Assembly (NCBI RefSeq): GCF_004331995.1
Contig: NZ_SJDT01000002.1
Coordinates: forward strand, 186,001 to 250,000
Length of the DNA stretch: 64,000 bases
DNA from: Arcanobacterium bovis
GTDB taxonomy: Bacteria > Actinomycetota > Actinomycetes > Actinomycetales > Actinomycetaceae
Reading direction: 5' to 3'
This document shows positions 52,662 to 62,374 of the stretch, piece by piece. How positions within the stretch are numbered: position 1 is the first letter of the stretch; each line of letters begins with the position of its first letter. The notes under the pieces are model-generated. The model worked only from the letters and a program-made list of their open reading frames with translations, was not told where the DNA came from and did no database searches. A program made the position numbers and the translations under genes.

Positions 52662-52846
52662 TCTTAAATTTTAACTTTATGCACTTTCTTTCTGGGGTTT
52701 CGCTTGTGTTACGGGGGATTGAGGAAAATGTGCGGCGGAGTATTAACGAGAATGTGCGATGGCGCCGGTTGGACGCGCCGAAACCACGTACTGCCGGAAC
52801 GCTTGGTAGTTAGTTTCCGCACGTCGTCGCTACACTTAGGGATTCT

Positions 52847-52873
52847 TTGACAGTTACGCGTAAACTACATACT
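52847..52873 (+). promoter_or_regulatory. Candidate thrS promoter
   Basis: TTGACA (52847-52852) is followed by CATACT (52868-52873) with a rather short 15-base spacer. The leader that follows has a small GCTGG/CCAGC hairpin (52887-52913) but no T-box sequence. Confidence 0.4.
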
Positions 52874-52930
52874 GATCAAAGAAATAGCTGGGTGCCCTTG
52901 TAACGCAGCCAGCCAAGCCAGGAGGCAAAT

Positions 52931-54934
52931 GTGAAACTGAGCATTGACGGAGAAAACGTAGCAATCGACGAAGCGATTAATGGAATCGACTATTTTGCTA
53001 CTAACCGTTCGATTGTTGCATTGAAAGTAAACGGCGAGCTGAAGGATCTATCCACAGAGCTCACATCTCTTCCCGAAGATGCCCAGATTGAAACAGTGAC
53101 GATTGGTTCCCCAGATGGACTCAATATTTTGCGTCACTCCACCACGCATGTGCTGGCTCAGGCAGTACAGAACAAATTCCCAGACGTGAATCTCGGCATT
53201 GGTCCTTTCATCACCGATGGTTTTTACTACGACTTCGGCAATATCGATTCTGTTACGCCTGAGCTGCTCAAAGAACTTGAAAAAGATATGAAGCGGATCG
53301 TCAAAGAGGGGCAGCGCTTTGTGCGCCGTGAGCTGTCTGAAGAGCAGGCACGCGAACTTCTTGCAGATCAGCCCTATAAAATGGAACTTGTTGATGCCAA
53401 GAGCTCCCAAGGTGACGACATTGCTGATGGTGCTTCCATTGAGGTGGGTGGCGAAACGCTCACGTACTATGAGAACGTGCGCCGCAATGGGGAAGTGGCA
53501 TGGGGCGATCTGTGCCGTGGTCCGCACCTTCCCAATACCAAACTGATCGGGAACGGTTTTTCCCTTACCCGCGCGTCGGCCGCATATTGGCGCGGCGATC
53601 AAAGCAAGGATTCGCTCCAGCGAATCTACGGTACAGCTTGGGCATCTAAAGAGGATCTGCTCGCTTACCAGGAGCGTATCGCTGAGGCCGAACGTCGCGA
53701 TCACCGCAAGCTTGGTAGTGAGCTCGACCTGTTCTCATTCCCGGACGAAATTGGTTCTGGACTCGCAGTGTTCCATCCTAAGGGCGGAATTATCCGCATG
53801 GAGATGGAAAATTATTCACGCGAAAAGCATCTCAAAGGTGGTTATGAGTTCGTCAATACTCCGCATATTACGAAGTCGAACCTCTATGAGCTTTCCGGGC
53901 ACCTCGATTTCTACGCCGAGGGTATGTACCCGCCCATGCAGATGGACGAGGAGCGCGACGCCGATGGAAACATCACCAAACAGGGCGCCGATTACTACCT
54001 CAAGCCAATGAACTGCCCAATGCACAATCTCATTTACCGTGCCCGTGGGCGTTCTTACCGTGAGCTGCCGTTGCGTCTCTTTGAATTCGGTACCGTGTAT
54101 CGAAACGAGAAGTCTGGTGTTATTCACGGATTGACGCGCGCTCGAGGCTTCACGCAAGACGACGCGCATATCTACTGCACCCGCGAGCAGATGAAAGATG
54201 AGCTTTCCGAGCTCCTCACATTTGTGCTTGATCTGCTCAAAGACTATGGTCTTGACGATTTCTACCTCGAACTTTCCACCAAGGATCCGAAGAAATTCGT
54301 TGGTGACGACGATATCTGGGAAGAGGCCACCCGCACACTCGAAGAAGTGGCGCATGAGTCGGGCTTGGAGCTCGTTCCTGACCCAGAAGGTGCGGCTTTC
54401 TACGGACCGAAGATTTCGGTGCAGGCAAAAGACGCACTTGGCCGCACCTGGCAGATGTCTACTATCCAGCTCGACTTTAACCTCCCACAGCGTTTCAACC
54501 TCGAATACACTGCGTCTGATGGCTCGCGTCAGCAGCCAGTGATGATTCATCGTGCACTGTTTGGCTCGATCGAGCGTTTCTTCGGTGTGCTAACAGAGCA
54601 CTATGCGGGTTCATTCCCTGCTTGGTTGGCTCCTGTTCAGGTGCGGTGCGTTCCAGTGGCGGATGCCTTTGATTCATATCTGGACGACGTCGCTGCCAAG
54701 CTTCGCGAGCACGGCGTGCGTGTGGAAGTGGATAAGTCCGATGATCGGTTCCCGAAGAAGATTCGCAACGCATCTAAAGACAAGATTCCATTTACGTTGA
54801 TCGCTGGTGGAGAGGACGTGGAAGCAGGAGCTGTGTCGTTCCGCATGCGTGACGGTTCCCAAGATAACGGCGTTCCGGTAGAGGAAGCCATCACACGCAT
54901 TGTCGATCAGATCAAAAATCACGTAAACCAGTAG
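52931..54934 (+). CDS. thrS: Threonyl-tRNA synthetase
   Basis: This 667-residue class II synthetase charges tRNA-Thr. It has an N-terminal TGS domain (about 1-60), an editing domain (about 60-240; [13 protein letters not shown] with the HxxxH-type site), the catalytic core (about 250-550) and a C-terminal anticodon-binding domain. Zinc ligands are the Cys of PMNCPMHN and the His residues of DDAHIYC and MIHRALFGS. Motif 2 is [11 protein letters not shown]. The GTG start is supported by AGGAGG. Confidence 0.95.
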   Translation: MKLSIDGENVAIDEAINGIDYFATNRSIVALKVNGELKDLSTELTSLPEDAQIETVTIGSPDGLNILRHSTTHVLAQAVQNKFPDVNLGIGPFITDGFYYDFGNIDSVTPELLKELEKDMKRIVKEGQRFVRRELSEEQARELLADQPYKMELVDAKSSQGDDIADGASIEVGGETLTYYENVRRNGEVAWGDLCRGPHLPNTKLIGNGFSLTRASAAYWRGDQSKDSLQRIYGTAWASKEDLLAYQERIAEAERRDHRKLGSELDLFSFPDEIGSGLAVFHPKGGIIRMEMENYSREKHLKGGYEFVNTPHITKSNLYELSGHLDFYAEGMYPPMQMDEERDADGNITKQGADYYLKPMNCPMHNLIYRARGRSYRELPLRLFEFGTVYRNEKSGVIHGLTRARGFTQDDAHIYCTREQMKDELSELLTFVLDLLKDYGLDDFYLELSTKDPKKFVGDDDIWEEATRTLEEVAHESGLELVPDPEGAAFYGPKISVQAKDALGRTWQMSTIQLDFNLPQRFNLEYTASDGSRQQPVMIHRALFGSIERFFGVLTEHYAGSFPAWLAPVQVRCVPVADAFDSYLDDVAAKLREHGVRVEVDKSDDRFPKKIRNASKDKIPFTLIAGGEDVEAGAVSFRMRDGSQDNGVPVEEAITRIVDQIKNHVNQ

Positions 54935-54938
54935 AGTG

Positions 54939-54973
54939 TTTGGTGCAGGCGTTTTTGAGGCGCCTGCACCAAA
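54939..54973 (+). terminator. Hairpin after thrS
   Basis: A perfect 13-bp stem (54939-54951 with 54961-54973) has a 9-base loop containing five T. No T-tract follows the stem, so termination may be partial and some transcripts may continue into pgsA. Confidence 0.5.
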
Positions 54974-55008
54974 CCAGCACCTGAAATTGATTTTCGTGGG
55001 GAGGATAG

Positions 55009-55638
55009 ATGCTCAGTCGATCGGGTAGACCGCTGGCTCAGATTATTTTTGGGCCGATTGCGCGAGCATGCGTCAAGCTTGGTGTCAGCGCCAATACGAT
55101 TACAGTCGTGGGCACTGTCATGACGATCGCCGCTTCGCTCTATTTCTTCCCTAGGAATCATTTACTTATTGGCACTTTGATAGTGACGATTCTCGTCATA
55201 TTCGACAATCTTGATGGTCAAGTAGCGCGTTTGACCAATACCTCAAGCATTTGGGGTGCATTTCTCGATTCCACCATGGATCGCTTCGCAGATGCTGCGA
55301 TATTCGCAAGTTTTGTGGCGTGGGGATACACCTCTGCCAGCGAGCCTACGCGGATTTGGGTGATGACCGGAGCTTTGGCTGCTCTCATTTTTGGCTCTAT
55401 TGTTCCCTATGCTCGTGCGCGCGCCGAAGGCGTGGGGCTGAGCGCCAGCGTCGGAATCGCAGAGCGAGCAGATCGCCTAGTATTCGCCGGAATTTGTGTT
55501 CTTTTGGTAGGTTTCGGTTTGAGTCACTGGATTATGGCGGTAGGAATGTGGATACTCGCCTTGCTCGCATTTATCACTGTTATTCAACGCATGCACGTGG
55601 TGTATCAGCAGTGCAAGCTTGCGCCAAATAACCAGTAA
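55009..55638 (+). CDS. pgsA: CDP-alcohol phosphatidyltransferase (phosphatidylinositol-phosphate synthase)
   Basis: This 209-residue membrane enzyme joins a CDP-diacylglycerol lipid to an alcohol phosphate. The family signature DGx2ARx8Gx3Dx3D is complete: DGQVAR, then G, D and D in SSIWGAFLDSTMD. About five to six membrane helices are predicted. Next to patA- and pimA-like genes, it is most likely the inositol-phosphate form (PgsA1) that makes phosphatidylinositol phosphate. The ribosome binding site is GGGGAGGA before the ATG. It starts a run of closely spaced genes. Confidence 0.88.
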   Translation: MLSRSGRPLAQIIFGPIARACVKLGVSANTITVVGTVMTIAASLYFFPRNHLLIGTLIVTILVIFDNLDGQVARLTNTSSIWGAFLDSTMDRFADAAIFASFVAWGYTSASEPTRIWVMTGALAALIFGSIVPYARARAEGVGLSASVGIAERADRLVFAGICVLLVGFGLSHWIMAVGMWILALLAFITVIQRMHVVYQQCKLAPNNQ

Positions 55639-55651
55639 TTGAGCAGACCTT

Positions 55652-56626
55652 ATGGATATTCTCAGGCTGGTTTCCCTCTGTGATCGCTTCGTGGCGAAGG
55701 TGCCCGACGGCGTTTCGCGCCGTGTATTTGAGGCGGTGGGCTTCGTCGTCGGCCTTAGCAATACGGGCGGCGTGCGCCAGCTTCGTAAGAATCAGCAAAG
55801 AATTGTGACGCTCGATTCCAAGCTTGCCCAACGCTGGCGAAGTGCGCAGGCAATGCGTTCCTATATGCGGTATTACCAGGAAGTTTTTCGGCTCAAATAC
55901 CTCTCACCGGAGCAAATTCGCGCGCGTGTGAGCGGCGAAAACCTCGACGTGCTCGTCGACATCTTGTCGAAAAATTCATGCTCTGGGGCGCTCTTACACA
56001 GCGGAAATTGGGATTTGGCAGGCGCTTGGGCAACTCTCGATCTTGCACCAGTTCATACGATTGCGGAGAAGCTTGAACCGCCTGAACTCGCGCAGCAGTT
56101 TTTAGATTTTCGTGAGTCTTTGGGGATGAGTATCTATCAAGCTGTGCGTGGCAGCAATTCGATAGGCAAGTTAGCTGCGGATATGGATTCTGCTATTTGT
56201 TTTACGCCGCTGCTGTGTGACCGTGATTTGAGTGCTCGCGGTGTTGAGGTGGAGCTGGGTGGGCATCGCGCGCGCGTGGCACCGGGGGCAGCGATTCTTG
56301 CGATTCGTACTAATCTTCCGATGATTCCGGTAATGGTGGTGTGCGATTACTTCGGCAAGGATCGCCGGCGAGTAAAGAAAGCTGGATCGTCGTGGGGGAT
56401 CAAACTCATTATCGGCGAACCAATATTGCCACCTCGCCATATTCCGGTGGGGGAGACTATTCCTGCAGAGCTTCTCATCGAGATGAACCAACAGTGGATG
56501 GATCAGATTCTGCCTATTTTGCGAGCGCATTTGACTGATTGGCACATGCTGCAAAAGTTGTTTGTTGACGATTTAGATTTGGCTCGATTGCAACGCGCGC
56601 TCGATGCTGAACCACGAGACGAGTGA
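55652..56626 (+). CDS. Phosphatidylinositol mannoside acyltransferase (PatA-like)
   Basis: This 324-residue lysophospholipid-acyltransferase family protein, related to HtrB/LpxL, is here most likely the enzyme that acylates a mannose of PIM. The HxxxxD motif is HSGNWD (near residue 113). Other family features are APVHTIAEKLEP, FLDFRESLGM and a conserved region from CFTPLLCDRDLS to IRTNLPMIPVMV. It starts 13 bp after pgsA, and pimA follows 5 bp after its stop. Confidence 0.85.
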   Translation: MDILRLVSLCDRFVAKVPDGVSRRVFEAVGFVVGLSNTGGVRQLRKNQQRIVTLDSKLAQRWRSAQAMRSYMRYYQEVFRLKYLSPEQIRARVSGENLDVLVDILSKNSCSGALLHSGNWDLAGAWATLDLAPVHTIAEKLEPPELAQQFLDFRESLGMSIYQAVRGSNSIGKLAADMDSAICFTPLLCDRDLSARGVEVELGGHRARVAPGAAILAIRTNLPMIPVMVVCDYFGKDRRRVKKAGSSWGIKLIIGEPILPPRHIPVGETIPAELLIEMNQQWMDQILPILRAHLTDWHMLQKLFVDDLDLARLQRALDAEPRDE

Positions 56627-56631
56627 GGCCC

Positions 56632-57756
56632 ATGAAGATCGGAATTGCGTGTGGATATTCTTGGGATGTCGCCGGTGGCGTGCAGATTCATATTCGTGAT
56701 CTGGCTGAGGAACTAATTTCGCGCGGTCATGAGGTAACGGTCATTGCGCCGTCGGAAAAAACTGAAGGACTCGAACCATATGTGGTTCCCGTTGGAGCAG
56801 CTGTGCCGATTCGTTACAACGGCTCGGTGGCGCGGCTAGCCTTCGGGCCGAAAGTAAATCGCCAGGTGCGCGCTTGGTTGCGAGACGAGAACCTAGACGT
56901 TTTGCACGTTCACGAGCCTTTTACGCCGTCGGTGTCCATGTTGGCGCTGATGAGCGCTCATTGTCCAATTGTTTCGACTTTTCACACCGCTATGGATCGC
57001 TCGCGGGCAATGACGCTTTCTGCTCCGATATTGGTGCCAATGCTTGATAAGATTCAGGCGCGAATTGCTGTATCAGAAGAGGCGAGAAGGACGGCGGTGC
57101 AGCACCTGGGCGGGGACGCGTGGGTGATCCCAAATGGCGTGAAAGTCTCACAGATGCAAATAAAGGAGCGCGACGAACGTTTCGTCGGCACACCGCAACA
57201 GCCGACTTTGGCGTTCTTGGGCAGATTAGACGAGCCGCGTAAAGGTTTGCATTTGGTGGCTGAAGCGATGCCGCATATTTTGCACGAGTATCCAGACGCG
57301 CGCCTATTTGTGGCAGGACGTGGGGATATCGAAAAGGCGCAGGCTCTGTTTGGTGACGCCGTATCCAACGTTGAGTTTTTGGGCGGAGTGACGGACGAGG
57401 ATAAAGCTGCTTTGCTTGGTTCTGCTGACGTGTATATCGCGCCAAATACGGGTGGCGAGTCGTTTGGAATTATTTTGGTTGAGGCAATGAGCGCACAGGC
57501 GTGTATCGTGGCGTCCGATATTCCAGCTTTTCGGGCAGTACTGGAAAACGGAGGTTGCGGATTTCATTTTGAAAACGAAAACGCCGATGATCTAAGTCGA
57601 GTGATTCTACAGGCTTTGAGTGATCCTCAACTGCGCGCACAAAAAGCGCAGGCAGGCGCAGTGTCTGCGTGGAAATATGATTGGGGAACTGTGGCATCGC
57701 AAATTTTTGCTGTGTATGAAACGGCGATTAAAATGCAAAATGCCGGAATCGGATGA
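56632..57756 (+). CDS. pimA: Phosphatidylinositol alpha-mannosyltransferase
   Basis: This 374-residue GT4 family glycosyltransferase transfers mannose from GDP-mannose to phosphatidylinositol on the inner membrane face. The N-terminal Rossmann domain has IACGYSWDVAGGVQIHI and LAEELISRGHEVTVIAP. The C-terminal donor domain has FLGRLDEPRKGLHL and the E-x7-E motif in ESFGIILVEAMSAQ. I choose the ATG at 56632, with GTGAGG before it and an N-terminus normal for PimA, over the GTG at 56623. Confidence 0.9.
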   Translation: MKIGIACGYSWDVAGGVQIHIRDLAEELISRGHEVTVIAPSEKTEGLEPYVVPVGAAVPIRYNGSVARLAFGPKVNRQVRAWLRDENLDVLHVHEPFTPSVSMLALMSAHCPIVSTFHTAMDRSRAMTLSAPILVPMLDKIQARIAVSEEARRTAVQHLGGDAWVIPNGVKVSQMQIKERDERFVGTPQQPTLAFLGRLDEPRKGLHLVAEAMPHILHEYPDARLFVAGRGDIEKAQALFGDAVSNVEFLGGVTDEDKAALLGSADVYIAPNTGGESFGIILVEAMSAQACIVASDIPAFRAVLENGGCGFHFENENADDLSRVILQALSDPQLRAQKAQAGAVSAWKYDWGTVASQIFAVYETAIKMQNAGIG

Positions 57757-57768
57757 CGGGAACTTCTC

Positions 57769-58401
57769 ATGCCATCATTTCTCATCGCGCTCACGCTTGG
57801 TGCTTGTATACTGAGTGTGTTTATCGTAGTCGCGGCCGTTATTAGGGCACGCAAACTCAACACTTTGCATATCAATGCCGTGAAATCGCGTCGATTGCTG
57901 GAAAATGCACTCTTCTCGCGTGCGCAACATGCACAAGAATTTGCCGATAGCGGTGCGCTCGATATTGCCTCGGCAGTTTTGCTTAAATCTGCGGCTCAAG
58001 ATGCTGCTCATGCGGTTGATTTGCCGCTGGTGGACGACGGTCTCGATTCGCTTTCGCTTAAGATTCCAGCCGGTACGATCGATGCTACGTATTCTGAGCT
58101 GGTTGCCTATTCTAAGGAGCGCAACGAGAACCTTGCCGCGGAAGATCGCTTGAGTGTGGAGTCGGAATTGAGTCGGGTATTGCAGCTCACGGTCGATGAA
58201 TTAGATCGAGATGAGCTTGACACGCATGAAAAGCTGCTACTGAGTAAACTTGAGCGCGATCGGCGCGATGTGCGTATGACGCGGCGTTTTCACAATACCC
58301 ACGTCTCCCAAGCCCGCCGCGTGCGCCGGAGTCGTTTTACACGTTCGTTGCGCTTAGCTGGGCGTGCGCCTATGCCGCAGACTGTGGATTTGGTGGATTG
58401 A
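57769..58401 (+). CDS. Small membrane-anchored protein of unknown function
   Basis: This 210-residue protein has one N-terminal membrane helix (about residues 4-27), then a mostly helical charged region and a basic Arg-rich C-terminus (RRVRRSRFTRSLR). I do not recognise the family with certainty; the layout recalls LemA-like proteins, and a protein of this kind often sits after pimA in actinobacteria. It starts 12 bp after pimA and overlaps or abuts the PrsW gene, so it belongs to the same operon. No function is proposed. Confidence 0.65.
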   Translation: MPSFLIALTLGACILSVFIVVAAVIRARKLNTLHINAVKSRRLLENALFSRAQHAQEFADSGALDIASAVLLKSAAQDAAHAVDLPLVDDGLDSLSLKIPAGTIDATYSELVAYSKERNENLAAEDRLSVESELSRVLQLTVDELDRDELDTHEKLLLSKLERDRRDVRMTRRFHNTHVSQARRVRRSRFTRSLRLAGRAPMPQTVDLVD

Positions 58402-58406
58402 TAGCG

Positions 58407-59558
58407 ATGAAACGACGGCGTGCTTCTGCGTATATTATTGCGATCCTTATGACGATGATCGGCGCTTTTGGCTTCTGGGCAATATTGCCCGAACTGTCTC
58501 GCCCTCAAGGTGTACATGGAGTTTTTGGTGCGGCTTTGTATGCCATTATCCCAGTGGTTGCTATCGGTTTCTTTGTGTGGCTCATCGACAGCTGGGAACC
58601 TGAGCCAATGTGGATGTATGCTGCGGCATTTGCTTGGGGAGCAGGTTCTTCGATTATTTTGGCGATTACGCTAAACGATTACGCAGGTGAATATATTGCC
58701 CACAACGCACTGATTGGGGCGGGCTCACAATCGGATGTGAAATTCTATCTCAGTGCTTACATTGCTCCATTGACGGAGGAATTTAGCAAGGGACTCGGCG
58801 TCATTCTCATCTATAAGCTCTTGCGCTCGTATTTTAACGGTCCTGTAGATGGCATCGTGTACGGAGCTTTAGTTGGATCTGGGTTTGCCTTCACAGAAAA
58901 TATTTTGTACTTTGTGCGCAATTACGAGGTGATTGAGCAGGTTTTCAAAGTGCGTTTTCTCGACGGACCGCTCAACCACGAAGCATGGACGGCAGCATTT
59001 GGATTTTTCCTCGGATTCGCGGTGTTTACCAAGGGGAGAATTGCGCGTGCACTGTGGCTGGTACCTGCTTTTGCCAGTGCAATAGCAGGGCATTGGTTCA
59101 ATAACGCTGCGCTGAGTTTTCCAGGCATGACGTATGAACGTTATGTAGTGTGGAGTAATGTGCCAATCGTTATTGTGATGACGGCTTTGGCGATTTACGC
59201 ACGTTGGCAGCAAAAACGTTTCGTGGTGCAAGGCTTGCAGGACTACGTTGATGCTGGCTGGCTCCTTTCATCTGATATCGACATGATTTTATCGCTTGCA
59301 CGCCGGCTCTCGGCTCAGCATTGGTCGGAAGTGCGGATGCTTCGGCGTGGTTCACCCAAAGGCCGCGGCACTGAAACGATGAAAGATTATCAAAATGCGC
59401 TTATTGAGCTGGGATATTTTCGCACCACTGCGCTGCGGATCGGCCAAGTTCAGACAGCTGAAAATCGTGAGCGTGAGCGATATTTGCTCAATGAAATTGT
59501 ACGTTTGCGTACGATGTTTTTAGGAAACGAGGCGACGAGTGAAACAATCCCGGGTTGA
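58407..59558 (+). CDS. PrsW-family intramembrane metalloprotease
   Basis: This protein of about 383 residues has seven to eight membrane helices in its first 280 residues. It carries the PrsW/CPBP-type motifs: TEEFSKGLGVIL (EExxK, near residue 120), FAFTENILYF and LNHEAWTAAFGFFLGF (His). PrsW proteases cleave membrane-bound substrates such as anti-sigma factors; no substrate is evident here. The ATG at 58407 gives a natural N-terminus (MKRRRASAY). A TTG at 58398 overlapping the previous stop is an alternative. The Nudix gene overlaps its last 20 bases. Confidence 0.85.
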   Translation: MKRRRASAYIIAILMTMIGAFGFWAILPELSRPQGVHGVFGAALYAIIPVVAIGFFVWLIDSWEPEPMWMYAAAFAWGAGSSIILAITLNDYAGEYIAHNALIGAGSQSDVKFYLSAYIAPLTEEFSKGLGVILIYKLLRSYFNGPVDGIVYGALVGSGFAFTENILYFVRNYEVIEQVFKVRFLDGPLNHEAWTAAFGFFLGFAVFTKGRIARALWLVPAFASAIAGHWFNNAALSFPGMTYERYVVWSNVPIVIVMTALAIYARWQQKRFVVQGLQDYVDAGWLLSSDIDMILSLARRLSAQHWSEVRMLRRGSPKGRGTETMKDYQNALIELGYFRTTALRIGQVQTAENRERERYLLNEIVRLRTMFLGNEATSETIPG

Positions 59559-60162
59559 GCCTTCAAATACGGTGCGTAATAACGGTGCAAGCAAAGACCT
59601 CGAATGCGAGATTTCTGATCAGCTTGAGCAAGAGTGGCCGCTAGACGAACAAGGATTTCCGCATCGCGAGGCTGCGCGAGTGGTCATCTTTAATCCTCGC
59701 CAGGAGGTGTACCTCATCAAGGGGCATGATTACGCCGATGTGAATCATGCCTGGTGGTTCACGGTGGGTGGCGGCAAAATGAGCGGCGAGACCGGTGCAG
59801 AAGCTGCGGCTCGTGAACTCGCCGAAGAAACTGGGCTTATAGCTGATATAAATCGCTTTGTGGGGCCAGTTCTATACCGTGAATCTACTTTCCGTTTTGT
59901 TAATAAGACCTCGAAACAAGACGAATATTTCTTTGTATTGCACGTTTCGGACGAAGAAAAGGCAATTATCGACGGCGGAGTGAATCGTTCGCTCACGGCG
60001 CTAGAAAAAGAAGTATTAGATGAGCACCGCTGGTGGAATCTTGAGGATTTGGCGCGAGCAGAAGACGGCGGCGAAACTGTTTATCCACTGAATTTTGTAA
60101 CCATGGCACAGCGCTGGGCTGAGGGTTGGGATGGGCAACTTCTCACCGTGGTTGAGCACTGA
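59539..60162 (+). CDS. Nudix hydrolase
   Basis: This 207-residue Nudix protein has a complete Nudix box, from GGKMSGE through AARELAEETGL, at about residues 76-98. It hydrolyses a nucleoside diphosphate linked to another moiety; the substrate cannot be told. The first 35 residues are a hydrophilic extension. The start is GTG inside the end of the PrsW gene, so the two are probably cotranslated. Confidence 0.85.
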   Translation: MKQSRVEPSNTVRNNGASKDLECEISDQLEQEWPLDEQGFPHREAARVVIFNPRQEVYLIKGHDYADVNHAWWFTVGGGKMSGETGAEAAARELAEETGLIADINRFVGPVLYRESTFRFVNKTSKQDEYFFVLHVSDEEKAIIDGGVNRSLTALEKEVLDEHRWWNLEDLARAEDGGETVYPLNFVTMAQRWAEGWDGQLLTVVEH

Positions 60163-60218
60163 GCACTGAGCCTGCGTCGTCGACGCTGCGTGCTGAAAAA
60201 CCGAGCACTGAGCCTGCG
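60161..60218. repeat. Direct repeat of 16 bp after the Nudix gene
   Basis: GAGCACTGAGCCTGCG occurs at 60161-60176 and 60203-60218. An extra partial copy (GAGCACT) overlaps the Nudix stop. A short GCGTCG/CGACGC palindrome (60174-60186) lies between. It looks like a local duplication. Confidence 0.6.
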
Positions 60219-60309
60219 GCGTGAGCGCACTCGCAAAGATAAATGTGAGCGTTTTTTGTTTTGCAATGTAGAATTGCTTGGTAAAGGTTTCGAAGAATAA
60301 GGAGATCTA

Positions 60310-61071
60310 GTGTCCGGACACTCTAAGTGGGCAACCACAAAGCACAAGAAAGCTGCGATCGATGCGAAGCGTGGCAAGCTTTTTGCGCGCCTGATCAAGA
60401 ATATTGAAGTAGCTGCGCGTACAGGTGGACCTGATCCCGAAGGAAATCCAACACTTTTCGACGCGATCCAGAAGGCAAAGAAGAATTCGGTTCCGTCAGA
60501 TAACATTGATCGCGCTCTTAAGCGTGCCTCAGGCGAAGGTCAAGACGGCGTTACCTACGAATCGATTATGTACGAAGGTTACGCATCGGGCGGCGTCGCA
60601 GTGCTGATCGAATGTTTGACCGACAACCGCAACCGTGCAGCTTCGGAAGTCCGCGTTGCGCTCACCCGTAACGGTGGAACACTGGCAGATCCAGGTTCGG
60701 TTGCCTACATGTTCGCGCGTAAAGGCGTTATTGAGGTGCCAAAGGCTGACGGCGTAGATGAAGATTCGCTGCTCATGGCAGTGCTCGATGCTGGTGCAGA
60801 GGAAGTTTCTGACGAAGGCGACGTATTTGAAGTGCTCTCGGAGCCGAACGACGTCGTCGCCGTTCGTACCGCGTTGCAGGAGAACGGAATCGACTACAAC
60901 TCTGCTGAAGTGCAGTTTGTGCCGTCGATGAAGGTAGCCGTGGACAAAGAAGGCGCTTTGAAGGTTCTCAAGGTGCTTGATGCGCTTGACGATCTTGACG
61001 ATATTCAGAATGTCTACTCCAATGTGGATATTCCGGATGATGTTATGGCTCAGATTGAGGCAGAGGGCTAA
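60310..61071 (+). CDS. yebC: YebC/PmpR family transcriptional regulator or translation factor
   Basis: This 253-residue member of the conserved YebC family is recognised by [24 protein letters not shown] at the N-terminus, AYEGYASGG-like [15 protein letters not shown] and [13 protein letters not shown]. Members are described as DNA-binding regulators, and more recently as factors that help ribosomes through difficult sequences. The GTG start has a strong ribosome binding site (AAGGAGA). It precedes ruvC by 6 bp, the usual arrangement in actinobacteria. Confidence 0.92.
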   Translation: MSGHSKWATTKHKKAAIDAKRGKLFARLIKNIEVAARTGGPDPEGNPTLFDAIQKAKKNSVPSDNIDRALKRASGEGQDGVTYESIMYEGYASGGVAVLIECLTDNRNRAASEVRVALTRNGGTLADPGSVAYMFARKGVIEVPKADGVDEDSLLMAVLDAGAEEVSDEGDVFEVLSEPNDVVAVRTALQENGIDYNSAEVQFVPSMKVAVDKEGALKVLKVLDALDDLDDIQNVYSNVDIPDDVMAQIEAEG

Positions 61072-61077
61072 TTCTCA

Positions 61078-61707
61078 TTGCGTATTCTAGGTGTGGATCC
61101 GGGTCTGACTCGATGCGGCTTGGGCGTCATTGATGCTCGGGGTGGGCGTCAAGTGAAGCTCATTGACGTGGACGTGGCCCGATCCGCACCAGAATTGCCT
61201 CCTCACCAGCGATTATTGCTGATTTCGAACAAACTCGAAGAAACGCTCGCAATATTTCGTCCCGACGTCGTCGCTATTGAACGTGTGTTTGCTCAAGAAA
61301 ACGTGAGGTCAGTGACGAGTACAGCGCAGGTTGCGGGAATTGTTATGCTCGCTGCTGCGCGCAGGGGATTGCCCATCGCCTTCCATACACCTTCCGAGGT
61401 GAAAGCTGCGGTAACCGGCAGCGGGCGTGCTGAAAAAGCGCAGGTACAGGCAATGGTGCAAAGAATATTGCGGCTGGATGAACTCCCGCGGCCCAAAGAT
61501 GCGGCCGATGCGTTAGCGATTGCAATTTGTCACGCATGGCGGGGCGGGGCAATGGATTTTCAAGATACAGATCGGGCTCAGCACGGCGGCGCAGGAATGT
61601 TGCCGCGCGCCGAAGGAGCCGATCTTACGCCGGCGCAAAAAATGTGGGCGCAGGCACAACGTTTGCAGGCGCGTCACGGCGCCGTTGCGCCAAAAGACAA
61701 ACAATAA
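61078..61707 (+). CDS. ruvC: Holliday junction endonuclease RuvC
   Basis: This 209-residue RNase H-fold resolvase cuts Holliday junctions symmetrically. Acidic catalytic residues are D7 ([12 protein letters not shown]), E68 ([10 protein letters not shown]) and D141/D144 ([10 protein letters not shown]). The start is TTG. The C-terminal 40 residues are longer than in the E. coli enzyme, rich in Ala, Gln and basic residues, and probably disordered. Confidence 0.93.
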   Translation: MRILGVDPGLTRCGLGVIDARGGRQVKLIDVDVARSAPELPPHQRLLLISNKLEETLAIFRPDVVAIERVFAQENVRSVTSTAQVAGIVMLAAARRGLPIAFHTPSEVKAAVTGSGRAEKAQVQAMVQRILRLDELPRPKDAADALAIAICHAWRGGAMDFQDTDRAQHGGAGMLPRAEGADLTPAQKMWAQAQRLQARHGAVAPKDKQ

Positions 61708-61757
61708 CGGTGGTGATTTGTGCCGCGTATTTTCGTAACAATACGGTACTCTGTTTA

Positions 61758-61773
61758 TGAAACGTTTGTTCGA
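61758..61773 (+). promoter_or_regulatory. LexA (SOS) box before ruvA
   Basis: TGAAACGTTTGTTCGA matches the actinobacterial and Gram-positive consensus TCGAAC-N4-GTTCGA at 10 of 12 defined positions. It ends 11 bases before the ruvA GTG, overlapping the promoter and leader region. Confidence 0.55.
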
Positions 61774-61784
61774 AAGGTGAAATA

Positions 61785-62372
61785 GTGATTGCTTCCTTGC
61801 GTGGAACTGTGCTCTCCATGACCATCTCAACCGTCGTCATTGACGTGGGCGGGGTAGGGATGCTGGTTTACGCTACGCCCAGCACACTATCGTCGCTACG
61901 TATCGGTGCAGAGGCGACCCTATTCACGTCTCTCGTTGTCAAGGAAGATTCGCTCACGCTTTTTGGTTTTATGGACGACGACGAACGCGCGGTTTTCGAG
62001 GTGCTCAACGGGGTTTCGGGTATAGGCCCACGCACCGCTCTGGTAGTGCTGAGTGTGCATAGCCCTGATGATCTGCGCCGTGCGGTACAAAATAAAGATG
62101 AAGCAGCGCTCACTCGTGTTTCTGGCATCGGTAAAAAGGGTGCTCAGCGGATGATTCTCGAGATTGGTGACAAGCTCGGCCCAAGTCGCACGGTGATGAG
62201 TGAACCTGCGCAATCGAATGCCTCACCAGATGTTTTGGAGGCTCTGGTGAATCTCGGTTGGCAAGAAAAGGATGCGAGCAGCGCAATCGAAGAAGCGAAA
62301 GCGGTCAGCCCTGATGCTACCGTCGCGCAACTGCTGCGTAGTGCATTACAAATTTTGGGAAGTCGGCGATAA
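61785..62372 (+). CDS. ruvA: Holliday junction branch-migration protein RuvA
   Basis: This 195-residue RuvA recognises the Holliday junction and loads RuvB. Domain I is the OB fold ([12 protein letters not shown] to [17 protein letters not shown]). Domain II has the two helix-hairpin-helix motifs ([34 protein letters not shown]). Domain III, which binds RuvB, ends the protein. The start is GTG with GAAAGGTG before it. A 77-bp gap with a LexA-like box separates it from ruvC, so it probably has its own SOS promoter. Confidence 0.94.
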   Translation: MIASLRGTVLSMTISTVVIDVGGVGMLVYATPSTLSSLRIGAEATLFTSLVVKEDSLTLFGFMDDDERAVFEVLNGVSGIGPRTALVVLSVHSPDDLRRAVQNKDEAALTRVSGIGKKGAQRMILEIGDKLGPSRTVMSEPAQSNASPDVLEALVNLGWQEKDASSAIEEAKAVSPDATVAQLLRSALQILGSRR

Positions 62373-62374
62373 CA

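Noticed and set aside
52650-52930. T-box riboswitch before thrS
   Set aside because: No T-box consensus (AGGGTGGnACCGCG) or specifier stem is visible; only a 5-bp GCTGG/CCAGC hairpin is found.
53048-54550. Open frames of 218 and 244 codons opposite thrS
   Set aside because: They lie entirely within thrS and show no recognisable domain or ribosome binding site.
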